From the NCBI GenBank assembly GCA_964565645.1, contig CAZMFQ010000009.1:70369-134368 (forward strand): a stretch of DNA of 64,000 nt. The letters are read 5' to 3'. Both the position numbers and the translations under genes were made by a program. Each line of letters opens with the position of its first letter. The stretch's first letter is position 1. This DNA comes from JAHIQC01 sp964565645 (GTDB taxonomy: Bacteria; Actinomycetota; Coriobacteriia; Anaerosomatales; JAHIQC01). This document shows, piece after piece, positions 1-7,858 of the stretch. The notes beneath the pieces were generated by a model. It was not told the DNA's origin. It made no database searches and saw only the letters and a list, made by a program, of their open reading frames with translations.

Positions 1-1053
1 CTCGTCCTCGTGGCTGGACTTCTTGGTGCCTACGCCGACGACCTCGATGCCAAGATCGCGCAGGGCGCTCGCCATCGACCAGCTCTTGACGCCGCCGGAG
101 TACAGGAACGCGCGCCTGCCTTCAAGCACGGTCCGGTACGGGAGCAGCTCCTCGGCCATGCGCGCCTCGTGGCGTGCGATGACGGCCTCGACGCGTTCGA
201 CGACGCCGGCGGCCTCGGGCGAGACCTCCGTGAGCAACGCCGCGATCGCGCGGAGCGAGCGGGCGGTCTCGGTGGCCCCGAAGAACGAGACCTCGACGTG
301 CGGGATGCCCCAGCGGCGCTGCAGGCCGACCGCGACGTTGATGAGCGCGCGGCTGCACACGACCGCGGCGGCCTTGGCGTGGTGCGCCCAGCGGATCTCG
401 GCGAAGCGCGCGTTGCCGGTGATGTGCGAGAGCACGCGGATCCCCGCCTCGGCGAGCAGCGGTTCGACGAGGTCGAGGTCGCCCGCGACGTTGTACTCGC
501 CGATGAGCACGATGTCGGTGGGTGTGACGCAGACCGGCTCACCGGTGCCGATGACGTGCTCGAGCAGCGCGTCACCGGCGATCCGGTTGCCGAGGTTCTT
601 GGGGCCGACGAACCCCGGGCTGTGGACCGGGATGACCGGGAGCCACAACTCGGCGGCCAGACGCGCGCACACGGCGTCGATGTCCTCGCCCGTAAGCCCC
701 GTGACGCAGGTGGAGTACACGAACACGGCCGCCGGCGCCTCGATCGCCACGATCTCGCGCACCGCGGCTTCGAGCCTGTCCTCGCCGCCGTAGACGATGT
801 CGAGTTCACTCACGTCGGTCGTGAACCCGCGCAGGTGCATATCCCCTGCCGAGGAACGCACCCCCCTGCCCTCCCACGCGTTGCCGGCGCAGGAGATCGG
901 ACCGTGCACGACATGCGCCGCATCGGCGATCGGCGCAAGCACGATGGCCGCGCCGTCGAACGCGCACGACTCACCGCCGCGCGACCTGCACAACTTGTGC
1001 TTGACGTCGGTCTCGCAGCCCGCTTCGAGCAGCTTGTCGAGTCTGGCCGGCAT
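1..1053 (-). CDS. nifE: Nitrogenase FeMo-cofactor scaffold NifE (3' end outside window)
   Basis: NifE forms, with NifN, the scaffold on which the FeMo-cofactor precursor matures before transfer to NifDK. Reading from ATG at 1053 gives 351 residues with no stop before the window edge, so the C-terminus is missing. Features typical of NifE are visible: an early HGPISCAGN stretch with a cluster-ligand cysteine, the FTTD...YGGE segment, VYSTCVTGLTGEDIDAVC, and PKNLGNRIAGDALLEHVIGT. The start lies 10 nt after the nifK stop, with an AGGG ribosome site about 7 nt ahead. It is the fourth gene of a nifHDKE operon. The NifE call rather than NifN rests on the conserved cysteines and the GFTTD/LGNRIAG motifs. 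Confidence 0.93.
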   Translation of the reverse strand, partial: MPARLDKLLEAGCETDVKHKLCRSRGGESCAFDGAAIVLAPIADAAHVVHGPISCAGNAWEGRGVRSSAGDMHLRGFTTDVSELDIVYGGEDRLEAAVREIVAIEAPAAVFVYSTCVTGLTGEDIDAVCARLAAELWLPVIPVHSPGFVGPKNLGNRIAGDALLEHVIGTGEPVCVTPTDIVLIGEYNVAGDLDLVEPLLAEAGIRVLSHITGNARFAEIRWAHHAKAAAVVCSRALINVAVGLQRRWGIPHVEVSFFGATETARSLRAIAALLTEVSPEAAGVVERVEAVIARHEARMAEELLPYRTVLEGRRAFLYSGGVKSWSMASALRDLGIEVVGVGTKKSSHEDE

Positions 1054-1062
1054 GGGTGGTCC

Positions 1063-2574
1063 CTACCGCACCAGGTCGAAGGACGGGGTCTGGAACGAAG
1101 CGCGGTCCATCTCGTCGAGCACCGTGTTGACGATGTCGGTCAGCAGGTTCACCGCGCCGTTGTAGCCGATGATCGGCCGCTTGTGCAGGTGATGACGGTC
1201 GAACAGCGGGAAGCCCACGCGTACGAACGTCGTGCCCGTGTCGCGCCACAGGAACTTCGCGTTGCTCGGGCCCATGAGCAGGTCGACCGGCTCGGTGAAC
1301 ATGAGTGAGCGCAGGTGCCACATGTCCTTCTTGATCCAGACCGTCGCGTCGCTGCCGTAGGGCGAGCTCGCGAGCAGCTCCTCGGCGGCCTTCCTGAACT
1401 TCTTGTCGCCGTTGGTGACGACGACGTGCACCGGCCTCATGCCGAGCTCGAGCATGAAGGAGAGCAGGCCCAGGACCACGTCCGGGTCACCGACGACTGC
1501 CACGCGCTTGCCGTGCACGTAGGGGTGCGAGTCGATCATGGCGTCGACGGCGCGCCCGCGCTCGAGCTCGAGTTCGGGGCTCGCCGGCATGCCGGACAGT
1601 GCGGTGATCCGCTCGATGAGCGCATCGGTCGCGGTGACGCCGATCGGGAACGGTCCGGCCGCGAACTCCTGCCCCCACTCCTTGGCGATGTACTCTCCGG
1701 TCTTGACGCTCGACCAGCGCTGGAGCGCGAGCGTGCCCTTGGCGTCGACCGCCTTGCGGACGTCGTCGAGCTTGGAACCGCCGGCGGGATACATGTCGTA
1801 CTCGCCGGTCGCCGGCGCGTCCACCACGTCGGAGTAGTCGCCGAGCATCCGGTAGGACACGCCCATCGAGCCGAGGATGTGCTTGATCTCGCGCAGGTTG
1901 CCCGAGTAGCCGTCGAAGCCGGGGATCACGTTGATGGTCCCGTCGTCCGTGGCGGACTTCTCGCCCGCGAGATCCTCGAGGATGCCCTTCATCATCGCGT
2001 CGTAGCCGTTGAGGTGGCTGCCCGAGAAGCTCGGGGTGTGCGCGAACGGCACCGGCATCCCGGCGGGCACTGCCCCCTTGTCCTTGGACTGCTTGATGTA
2101 CGCACGCAGGTCGTCGCCGATGACCTCGGCCATGCAGGTCGTGGAGACGGCGATCATGTCGGGGTGATAGAGCGCATCGGCGTTCTCAAGGCCCTCGATC
2201 ATGTTGGACAGCCCGCCGAAGACCGCCGCGTCCTCGGTCATCGAGCTCGAGACCGTGGCGATCGGCTCCTTGAAGTGCCGCGAGAGGTGGCTGCGGAAGT
2301 ACGCGGTGCAGCCCTGCGAGCCCTGCACGAACGGAAGCGTCTTCTCGAACCCGAGCGCGGCCATCACAGCGCCGAGGGGCTGGCAGGCCTTGCAGGGGTT
2401 GATCGAGATGGCCTCGCGGGCGAAGTTGAGCTCCCGGTACTCGTCGGTCTTGGTCCACTCGCTCACCCGGGCGATCTCCTCGGCGTTCGAACCGTTCTCG
2501 AACTCCTTCTTGCGCTCGAACTGCTCCTGGTAGGCGGGCTGGCTGAACAGGGTGTTGTGATCGTGTGTCGGCAT
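1063..2574 (-). CDS. nifK: Nitrogenase molybdenum-iron protein beta chain
   Basis: The beta subunit of dinitrogenase; with NifD it forms the heterotetramer that reduces N2, and it supplies half of the P-cluster ligands. It has 503 residues. The P-cluster cysteines are seen at C64 (CKACQPLGA), C89 (GSQGCTAYF) and C147 (STTCMAE), and the serine of TPSFSGSH is S182; all four are offset by six from the Azotobacter protein. It lacks the longer N-terminal extension seen in some NifK proteins. A GGAGG site sits 6 nt before the ATG, and the start is 10 nt after the nifD stop. Nothing indicates an alternative V- or Fe-only nitrogenase. Confidence 0.97.
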   Translation of the reverse strand: MPTHDHNTLFSQPAYQEQFERKKEFENGSNAEEIARVSEWTKTDEYRELNFAREAISINPCKACQPLGAVMAALGFEKTLPFVQGSQGCTAYFRSHLSRHFKEPIATVSSSMTEDAAVFGGLSNMIEGLENADALYHPDMIAVSTTCMAEVIGDDLRAYIKQSKDKGAVPAGMPVPFAHTPSFSGSHLNGYDAMMKGILEDLAGEKSATDDGTINVIPGFDGYSGNLREIKHILGSMGVSYRMLGDYSDVVDAPATGEYDMYPAGGSKLDDVRKAVDAKGTLALQRWSSVKTGEYIAKEWGQEFAAGPFPIGVTATDALIERITALSGMPASPELELERGRAVDAMIDSHPYVHGKRVAVVGDPDVVLGLLSFMLELGMRPVHVVVTNGDKKFRKAAEELLASSPYGSDATVWIKKDMWHLRSLMFTEPVDLLMGPSNAKFLWRDTGTTFVRVGFPLFDRHHLHKRPIIGYNGAVNLLTDIVNTVLDEMDRASFQTPSFDLVR

Positions 2575-2584
2575 CGCGGGCCTC

Positions 2585-4057
2585 CTAGCTCGCCGCGCGC
2601 TCGGTGGCGGCGGCTGCCGCTCCCGGCTTGCGGATGAGCCCCCAGACGGGGCTGTTGACGGTCATGTCCATGTCGCGGGCGAAGACCTTGAACCCGTCGA
2701 ATCCGTGATACGGGCCCGAGTAGTCCCACGAGTGCATCTGGCGGAACGGGACGCCCATCTTGTGATACGCGTACTTCTCCTTGACGCCGGAACCGACCAG
2801 ATCGGGCTTGAGCGCCTTGGTGAACTCCTCGAGTTCGTAGGGCGTAGCGTCGTCCATGATCACCGCGCCCTCGGGGAGCAGCGGGTAGGTGCGCTTGTAC
2901 TCGTCGTTGTGGCCGAACTCGTAGCCCGCGGCGATGATCTCCATGCCGAGGTCCTCGTAGGCGCCCACGACGTGCCGGGGACGCAGGCCACCGACGTAGA
3001 GCATCACCGTCTTGCCCTCGAGGCGCGGCTTGTACTGCGCGATGATCTCGTCCATCTCGGGCTTCATGCGCGCGATGAGCTCCTCTGCGTTGGCCTGGAT
3101 CGTCTCGTCGAAGTGCGCGGCGATCGCTCGGATGGACTGATAGATCTTGGTCGGGCCGAAGAAGTTGTACTCCTCCCACGGGATGCCCCAGGTGTCCTCC
3201 ATGTACCGGCAGATGTAGTTCATCGAGCGGTAGCAGTGGATGAGGTTGAGCTTGGCCTTGGGTGCGTTCGCGAGCTCGGCGAGGGTGGCGTCGCCCGTCC
3301 ACTGCGCGATGACGCGCAGCCCCATGTCCTCGAGGATGCGCCTGGAGGCCCAGGCGTCCCCGCCGATGTTGTAGTCGCCGATGATCGTGATGTCGTAGGG
3401 CGTGGTCTCGATCTCGGTGGCCTGCTTCTCGAACACGTGATCGCGGATCGCGTCGTTGGCGATGTGGTGGCCGAGGGACTGCGAGACTCCTCGGAAGCCT
3501 TCGCAACGGACCGGCACGACAGGCTTGCCGTGCTCGGCGGTCTTGGCCTTGGCGACCGACTCGATGTCGTCGCCGATCAGGCCGACCGGGCACTCGGACT
3601 GGACGCTGACGCCCTTGGCGAGCGGGAACAGACCGTCGAGCTCGTCGATGATGGTGGCGAGCTTCTTGTCGCCGCCGTAGACGATGTCACGCTCCTGGTA
3701 GTCGCTCGTGAAGTGCATCGTGCCGAAGGAGTCGACGCCGGTCTCGCCGTTGTAGTAGTTGCGGCGCGACCAGTTGGAGTAGGCACCGCAGCCGACGGGC
3801 CCGTGGCTGATGTGGATCATGTCCTTGACGGGGCCCCACACGACGCCTTTGGAACCGGCGTAGGCGCAGCCGCGGACGGTCATGACGCCAGGACGGGACT
3901 TCACGTTGGACTTCACCGCGCAGCTCGAGCAGTCCGAGGTCGGGTCGTTGGGCTTGACGTGCTTCGCGCGGTCCTTGCGGGTCTTCTCGGGATAGACCTC
4001 GAGGACCTCGTCGATGAGCTTCTGCGTCTGGTTGATCTTGGAGCTCGGTGTCGTCAT
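2585..4057 (-). CDS. nifD: Nitrogenase molybdenum-iron protein alpha chain
   Basis: The alpha subunit of dinitrogenase, carrying FeMo-cofactor and half of the P-cluster. It has 490 residues, close to the family norm. P-cluster cysteines are C64, C90 and C156. The FeMo-co ligands are C275 (in IHCYRSMNY) and H442 (in FRQMHSWDY). The FeMo-co pocket residues V72, Q193 and H197 (VSQSLGHH) are also present, so it should be a functional Mo enzyme rather than a NifEN or dark-operative reductase homologue. The start codon abuts the nifH stop directly (TAG then ATG), which implies translational coupling. No AnfG/VnfG gene follows, in agreement with a Mo-nitrogenase. Confidence 0.98.
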   Translation of the reverse strand: MTTPSSKINQTQKLIDEVLEVYPEKTRKDRAKHVKPNDPTSDCSSCAVKSNVKSRPGVMTVRGCAYAGSKGVVWGPVKDMIHISHGPVGCGAYSNWSRRNYYNGETGVDSFGTMHFTSDYQERDIVYGGDKKLATIIDELDGLFPLAKGVSVQSECPVGLIGDDIESVAKAKTAEHGKPVVPVRCEGFRGVSQSLGHHIANDAIRDHVFEKQATEIETTPYDITIIGDYNIGGDAWASRRILEDMGLRVIAQWTGDATLAELANAPKAKLNLIHCYRSMNYICRYMEDTWGIPWEEYNFFGPTKIYQSIRAIAAHFDETIQANAEELIARMKPEMDEIIAQYKPRLEGKTVMLYVGGLRPRHVVGAYEDLGMEIIAAGYEFGHNDEYKRTYPLLPEGAVIMDDATPYELEEFTKALKPDLVGSGVKEKYAYHKMGVPFRQMHSWDYSGPYHGFDGFKVFARDMDMTVNSPVWGLIRKPGAAAAATERAAS

Positions 4058-4909
4058 CTACGCCACCGCCTCGTCCGTGGGCTCGGCCTCCATGATGCCG
4101 AACTCCATGAGCAGCTCCTCGAGCTCGTCCTGGCTGATCGGGGTCGGGATGACCATCATCTCGTTCTCGGCGATCTTCTTGGCGAGCTGGCGGTACTCGT
4201 CGGCCTGCGCGTGCTCCGCGTTGTACTGGATGACGGTCTGGCGGCGAAGCTCAGCGCGCTGGACCTCGTTCTCGCGAGGGATGAAATGGATCATCTGGGT
4301 GCCGAGCTTGGCTGCGAGCGCCTCGATGAGCTCGTCCTCGCGGTCCGTGTTGCGCGAGTTGCAGATCAGGCCGCCCAGACGCACGCCGCCGGACTGCGCG
4401 TACTTCAGGATGCCCTTGGCGATGTTGTTGGCGGCATACATCGCCATCATCTCGCCGGAGGTCACGATGTAGATCTCCTGGGCCTTGCCCTCGCGGATCG
4501 GCATGGCGAACCCGCCGCACACGACGTCGCCGAGGACGTCGTAGAACACGAAGTCGAGGTCGTCGGTGTAAGCGCCCTCCTCCTCGAGGAAGTTGATCGC
4601 CGTGATCACACCGCGGCCGGCGCAGCCGACACCCGGCTCGGGGCCGCCGGACTCGGCGCACTTGATGTCCTTGAAGCCGGTGAGAAGAACGTCCTCGAGT
4701 TCGAGGTCCTCGACGCTGCCCGCCTCGCGCGCCATGTCCATGACGGTGGTCTGCGCCTTCTGGTTGAGGATCAGACGCGTGGAGTCGGCCTTGGGGTCGC
4801 AGCCGACGATCATGACCTTCTTGCCGGCGTCCGCGAGTGCGGCGACGGTGTTCTGGGTCGTGGTGGACTTGCCGATACCGCCCTTGCCGTAGATGGCTAT
4901 CTGACGCAT
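4058..4909 (-). CDS. nifH: Nitrogenase iron protein (dinitrogenase reductase)
   Basis: The ATP-dependent electron donor to NifDK, also needed for cofactor maturation. It has 283 residues from the ATG at 4909, chosen because GGAGG lies 6 nt upstream and the protein then begins MRQIAIYGKGGIGKST like all NifH proteins; a longer in-frame reading from 4990 would run back through the sigma-54 promoter. The P-loop GKGGIGKST, the [4Fe-4S] cysteines in GVGCAGRGV and in DVVCGGFAM, and the arginine of the CAGRG loop, the target of ADP-ribosylation in some organisms, are all visible. No DraT/DraG gene is in the window. It is first in the nifHDKE operon. Confidence 0.98.
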   Translation of the reverse strand: MRQIAIYGKGGIGKSTTTQNTVAALADAGKKVMIVGCDPKADSTRLILNQKAQTTVMDMAREAGSVEDLELEDVLLTGFKDIKCAESGGPEPGVGCAGRGVITAINFLEEEGAYTDDLDFVFYDVLGDVVCGGFAMPIREGKAQEIYIVTSGEMMAMYAANNIAKGILKYAQSGGVRLGGLICNSRNTDREDELIEALAAKLGTQMIHFIPRENEVQRAELRRQTVIQYNAEHAQADEYRQLAKKIAENEMMVIPTPISQDELEELLMEFGIMEAEPTDEAVA

Positions 4910-4973
4910 GTGGTGCCTCCTTGACTCGACGTGTGTCTTTTCTGGGAACCCTTTCGAGTTGGCCCAGAAGAAG

Positions 4974-4990
4974 CGCAATACGCGTGCCAA
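4974..4990 (-). promoter_or_regulatory. Sigma-54 (-24/-12) promoter of nifH
   Basis: On the minus strand TGGCACG (4989-4983) is followed by four bases and TTGC (4978-4975). This matches the sigma-54 consensus exactly, with GG and GC separated by 10 bp. Transcription should start near 4964, leaving a leader of about 55 nt before the nifH ATG. It implies an RpoN holoenzyme and an enhancer-binding activator; neither is encoded in this window. Confidence 0.85.
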
Positions 4991-5061
4991 GACGACACAT
5001 GCTTTGACCTGCGGTTCTATCTCGCATGGCCGAGGTGTGGCCGACAGTTAGGTAGGGTCGT

Positions 5062-5077
5062 GCGACATTTGTGTCGC
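5062..5077. promoter_or_regulatory. Dyad GCGACA-N4-TGTCGC upstream of nifH, possible activator site
   Basis: A perfect 6-bp inverted repeat with a 4-bp spacer, centred about 105 bp upstream of the predicted sigma-54 start. That is the usual distance for an enhancer bound by a sigma-54 activator. It is not the classic NifA site: no TGT-N10-ACA was found between 4990 and 5110. A related half site TGTGTCG occurs again on the minus strand at 4993-4999, next to the -24 element. The role is inferred from position only. Confidence 0.4.
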
Positions 5078-5125
5078 GAGATTGCCGGGGTGTTTCGCTC
5101 GTGTCCGCGCGGAGACGGAAGAGCG

Positions 5126-5539
5126 CTACCCGCGCGTCGAGCGGGTCTGCACGCCGGACAGACGCGCCGGCAGGCCCGTGGCCGGATCGAAGGCCGGTCG
5201 CACGCCGAACACCGTGGGCCAGAACGCGAGGGAGGCTCCCACCGCCCAGGAGACCGCGGCCCCAAGGCGCGGTCGAGGATCCGGACCGAGATCGAGAAGA
5301 TACATACCCGGCGTCCTGCCGAGGAACATGAGCGTGAGGGCCAGGTAGAGTTCGTGGACGACCACGATGCTCACAACGATGCTCACCACGAACACCGGCA
5401 GTGGGAGCGCGGCCCGGGCGAACGGGAACGGGAACGCGATGACCGCGGCTACGAGGCCCGCACCGAAATCGATCAGTGCCGCGATCCTGGCCCTGGCCGG
5501 GTCCGCGAGCGGTCCTGTCTCGAAGCGGCTGAGACTCAC
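5126..5539 (-). CDS. RDD family membrane protein
   Basis: A 137-residue integral membrane protein. The RDD signature is visible: an Arg-Ile start of the first helix (RIAALIDFGAG) and the LGRTPGMYLLDL segment near residue 80-90. Three hydrophobic segments are apparent. RDD proteins are mostly uncharacterised; some act in ion exchange, but no substrate can be assigned here. The start overlaps the stop of the upstream URO-D-like gene by 4 nt (ATGA), so it is the last member of a translationally coupled operon. The nifH promoter lies just beyond its stop. Confidence 0.8.
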   Translation of the reverse strand: MSLSRFETGPLADPARARIAALIDFGAGLVAAVIAFPFPFARAALPLPVFVVSIVVSIVVVHELYLALTLMFLGRTPGMYLLDLGPDPRPRLGAAVSWAVGASLAFWPTVFGVRPAFDPATGLPARLSGVQTRSTRG

Positions 5540-6411
5540 GTCTGCGCATCCTCTCCCGCGACGTCGCGCCGGGCGGCCGCGAGCGCCTCGACGAGGGCGG
5601 TCAGTTCCGCGGGCGTCGATATGCCCCCGTCGTCTGTGACGATCATACCGCCGCCCTGCGCCAGGACCGCCGCACGGGTCCCCGCGGCCACCGCCGCGAG
5701 CGCCCCCGCCCGCAGGGCCTCGCCGGGGATGCCCCCAAGCACCACGAGCCCGGCCCGCCGCGCCGCCTCGAACAGCGTGGCGAACTGGGGATCGGACAGA
5801 CCTCCGGGGTGCAATGCGGCGAAGCCGGCCTTGCGGATGCCTGCGAGAAGCGGACGGGTGTCCCCGTCGGAGTGCAACATCGCCGGAACGGCGGAGTGCA
5901 ACGCCTCCTCGGCCAGCCTGCCGCAGCGCGGCAGCACCTCCTCGAGCGAGAAGTCCGGACTCACGAGCGGGCCTTCAGTGGAGTAGAGGTCCTCGGCGAC
6001 CACGATGGCGGCGACCCCGAGCCGGACTCCTCGGCGGACCTGTTCGAGCGCCGCTTCCATGTGCGCGTCCATGCGGCGACACAGCGCCATCGGGTCCGAG
6101 GCGGACAGTCGCAGCGTCGGCCCCCAACCGTCCTCGCGCGCGACCCGCCCGAGCGGCCCGTCGACGGCCCAGAACGCGAGGGTCCCGCACTCTGCGATGC
6201 GGTCGACCGCCTCGGCCGCCCAGACCTCGGCCGCGTTGACGAAAGCGATATCGGCGCGGATGTTCGAGCACGCCGCGGCGAGCCGTAGCGGCGCGTGCCT
6301 GGAGCCCCACTGAAGGCCCTCGATGGCGTCAAGCGGCAGGAAGGTGGTACCGGTGACCAGGCCGGGATGCCCGGCGAGCGCGTCGCAAACCCTGTCCTCG
6401 ACGGTGGCCAT
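5536..6411 (-). CDS. URO-D/methylcobamide methyltransferase-like TIM-barrel protein
   Basis: A 291-residue cytoplasmic protein resembling the uroporphyrinogen-decarboxylase superfamily, which also includes methylcobamide:CoM methyltransferases. The clue is the C-terminal half: PAMLHSDGDTRPLL followed by AGFAALHP, the position where the superfamily has a His (or HxCG) motif and the strand that ends the barrel. It is shorter than true HemE (about 340-350 residues) and lacks its N-terminal Arg-rich signature, so heme synthesis is unlikely. It lies 4 nt after the small-exporter gene and overlaps RDD by 4 nt. The substrate is unknown. Confidence 0.5.
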   Translation of the reverse strand: MATVEDRVCDALAGHPGLVTGTTFLPLDAIEGLQWGSRHAPLRLAAACSNIRADIAFVNAAEVWAAEAVDRIAECGTLAFWAVDGPLGRVAREDGWGPTLRLSASDPMALCRRMDAHMEAALEQVRRGVRLGVAAIVVAEDLYSTEGPLVSPDFSLEEVLPRCGRLAEEALHSAVPAMLHSDGDTRPLLAGIRKAGFAALHPGGLSDPQFATLFEAARRAGLVVLGGIPGEALRAGALAAVAAGTRAAVLAQGGGMIVTDDGGISTPAELTALVEALAAARRDVAGEDAQT

Positions 6412-6415
6412 GGCG

Positions 6416-6880
6416 TCAGAAGAGACTGAACCCGGCGGAGACGGCCTCGGACAGCCCCCACACGATCAGGAACGCGCCCCCGACACCGAGCGCGACCGAC
6501 AGGAACGCTTTGTGCCACTCCATGTCGAGGAGCCAGGCGGCACAGGAGCCGGAGTAGGCGCCGGTGCCCGGCAGCGGGATGGCCACGAACACCGCGAGCC
6601 CGATCACGCCGTACTTCTCCACGAGGGGGTGGGCCTTCGTGCGCACGCTCTCGAGCTTGCGGTGCAGCCAGGAGCCCTCGGGGATGAACTCGTAGACCCA
6701 CGCCAGGATGAAGTAGGTCGGGAAGAACACGAGCACGTTGGTGAGCAGGATCAGTGGCAGAAAGACCTGCTCGCCCTGTTGCACCGCGAGCGGGATAGCG
6801 CCGCGCAACTCGACCCACGGCACCGCGGTGAGCACCACGTACTTCAGGAACGCGGGCAACCCTGACGCCCACTCGATCAT
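6416..6880 (-). CDS. Small multidrug-export family membrane protein
   Basis: A 154-residue membrane protein of the putative small multidrug export family, whose function is not established. Typical elements are WVELRGAIPLAV near the N-terminus, PTYFILAWVYEF, and IPLPGTGAYSGS before the C-terminal helices. Four or five hydrophobic segments are seen. The start at 6880 is preferred over an in-frame ATG at 6919 because it gives an ATGA overlap with the upstream gene, and the extra 13 residues are not hydrophobic or family-like. It belongs to the overlapping four-gene operon. Confidence 0.72.
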   Translation of the reverse strand: MIEWASGLPAFLKYVVLTAVPWVELRGAIPLAVQQGEQVFLPLILLTNVLVFFPTYFILAWVYEFIPEGSWLHRKLESVRTKAHPLVEKYGVIGLAVFVAIPLPGTGAYSGSCAAWLLDMEWHKAFLSVALGVGGAFLIVWGLSEAVSAGFSLF

Positions 6881-7260
6881 CCTGCCTCGCCCTCTCGGTC
6901 GTAGCCCAGCGCATCCCACACGCGCCCGGCCTCAGCGAGCCACATCGCCCGCGGATCGGTCATATCCCTGCCGCTGTCCGCGGCCCACGCGAAGTACCCG
7001 TCGCCCGGCATCCCGGTGTCGGCACGCACGAGTAGCGACGCGCACACGATGTCGTGCTCCGCATCGAGCGGCTCCGCCGCCTCGCCCACGAGCCTCAGCA
7101 ATCGCGGCGAGCGCGCCACGAGCCGACCGTGGCCGGCGAACGCCGCGAACTCACCGTAGGTGACCGTGCGCCGCTGGCGCGCCGTTTCCAGCAGCAGCTC
7201 GCGCCCGTCGAGGACCATCGCGTGCCACTCCTCGGCGGATATGGGTGTGCGACCCGCCAT
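6877..7260 (-). CDS. Conserved hypothetical protein
   Basis: A 127-residue soluble protein that I do not recognise with certainty. An N-terminal helix-turn region reads TVTYGEFAAFAGHG, and a later stretch reads LLVRADTGMPGDGYF. This layout recalls small proteins that combine a YGE helix-turn motif with a G-x-P-G-x-G-(F/Y) loop, a pattern also found in alkyltransferase-like folds, but no active-site cysteine motif is present. It is first in the operon with the small exporter, URO-D-like and RDD genes, and overlaps the next gene by 4 nt. Confidence 0.6.
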   Translation of the reverse strand: MAGRTPISAEEWHAMVLDGRELLLETARQRRTVTYGEFAAFAGHGRLVARSPRLLRLVGEAAEPLDAEHDIVCASLLVRADTGMPGDGYFAWAADSGRDMTDPRAMWLAEAGRVWDALGYDREGEAG

Positions 7261-7373
7261 GTGACGCCTCTCCTCGACGGACTACATCGGATTCTATCGG
7301 AACGCGCGACCCGCGCGTCCGGGCGTCACAAGACGACACCCAGCCGTTGAATGAAGGGCCGGATGTGCGACGA

Positions 7374-7390
7374 CCCGCCACGAAGGCGGG
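7374..7390 (-). terminator. Hairpin downstream of ssrA
   Basis: CCCGCC (7374-7379) and GGCGGG (7385-7390) form a 6-bp stem with a 5-nt loop, about 35 nt beyond the 3' CCA of tmRNA. No strong U-run follows on the minus strand, so termination is only plausible. Confidence 0.3.
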
Positions 7391-7423
7391 CCGAAACGGA
7401 CACAGGTGTGCCCGGAAGGATTC

Positions 7424-7776
7424 TGGTGGAGGTGGCGAGAGTCGAACTCGCGTCCACGATACATACTCGGGAAGCATCTCCAGGCTCAGTCACCGGTGGA
7501 GTCTCGGAGCGTACGTTACCCGGTGACCCGCGGCGTACGATCCATAGCGGTTCGATCTTGAGTGACGTCATACCGCCCACGTCCGTCACAGCACTCCCCT
7601 TTAATGGCGCCTAGCCGGTGGCGGGGAGGTCCACCGGGTCGGCGTCGCTGCTCTATTTAGGCAGCGAGGGCGAAATCATTGTCGACGTCTATGCGTCGGT
7701 ACCCCTGTTTAACGAGGCGAGGAGACCTCGGCCTGCTTCTTCCGTCGAACGTATCATGTCGAAACCGGTCACCCCC
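7424..7776 (-). ncRNA. ssrA: Transfer-messenger RNA (tmRNA)
   Basis: tmRNA, with SmpB, rescues stalled ribosomes and tags nascent peptides for proteolysis. The 5' end (7776 downward) reads GGGGGUGACCGGUUUCGAC, which pairs through GGGGGUG with CACCUCC at the 3' end, followed by A and an encoded CCA (7426-7424). The T-arm with GUUCGACUC is seen just before. The tag reading frame ends ...VDNDFALAA then UAA near 7657, a typical ALAA terminus; the resume codon is not clear from sequence alone. Length is about 353 nt, normal for a one-piece tmRNA. smpB lies 0.9 kb upstream, beyond an inserted vapBC pair. Confidence 0.95.
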
Positions 7777-7782
7777 ACTGGA

Positions 7783-7799
7783 TGACACCGTTCGTGTCA
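7783..7799 (-). terminator. Hairpin between vapC and ssrA
   Basis: TGACAC (7783-7788) and GTGTCA (7794-7799) form a perfect 6-bp stem with a 5-nt loop, just upstream of the tmRNA 5' end and downstream of vapC. It could terminate the toxin-antitoxin transcript or be an operator; there is no T-run. Confidence 0.25.
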
Positions 7800-7858
7800 A
7801 CGTGCATGCGCGGGCTATCGATGCCCGTCGCGAAGGACAGTATACCCGCCTGCCCTCG

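Noticed and set aside
1063..4057. Alternative (V or Fe-only) nitrogenase
   Set aside because: NifDK show Mo-type residues and length, nifE follows, and no delta-subunit gene (anfG/vnfG) is present.
2705..4924. 739-codon open frame on the plus strand opposite nifD and nifH
   Set aside because: It is the antisense shadow of high-GC coding sequence; the minus strand carries unmistakable NifD/NifH proteins and the plus-strand product has no recognisable motif and a biased composition.
4910..4990. Longer nifH start at 4990
   Set aside because: It would place the sigma-54 promoter inside the gene and add 27 residues not found in NifH; ATG at 4909 has an ideal GGAGG site.
4990..5110. Classic NifA upstream activator site TGT-N10-ACA
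   Set aside because: Each TGT and ACA in the interval was checked for the 10-bp spacing and none fits.
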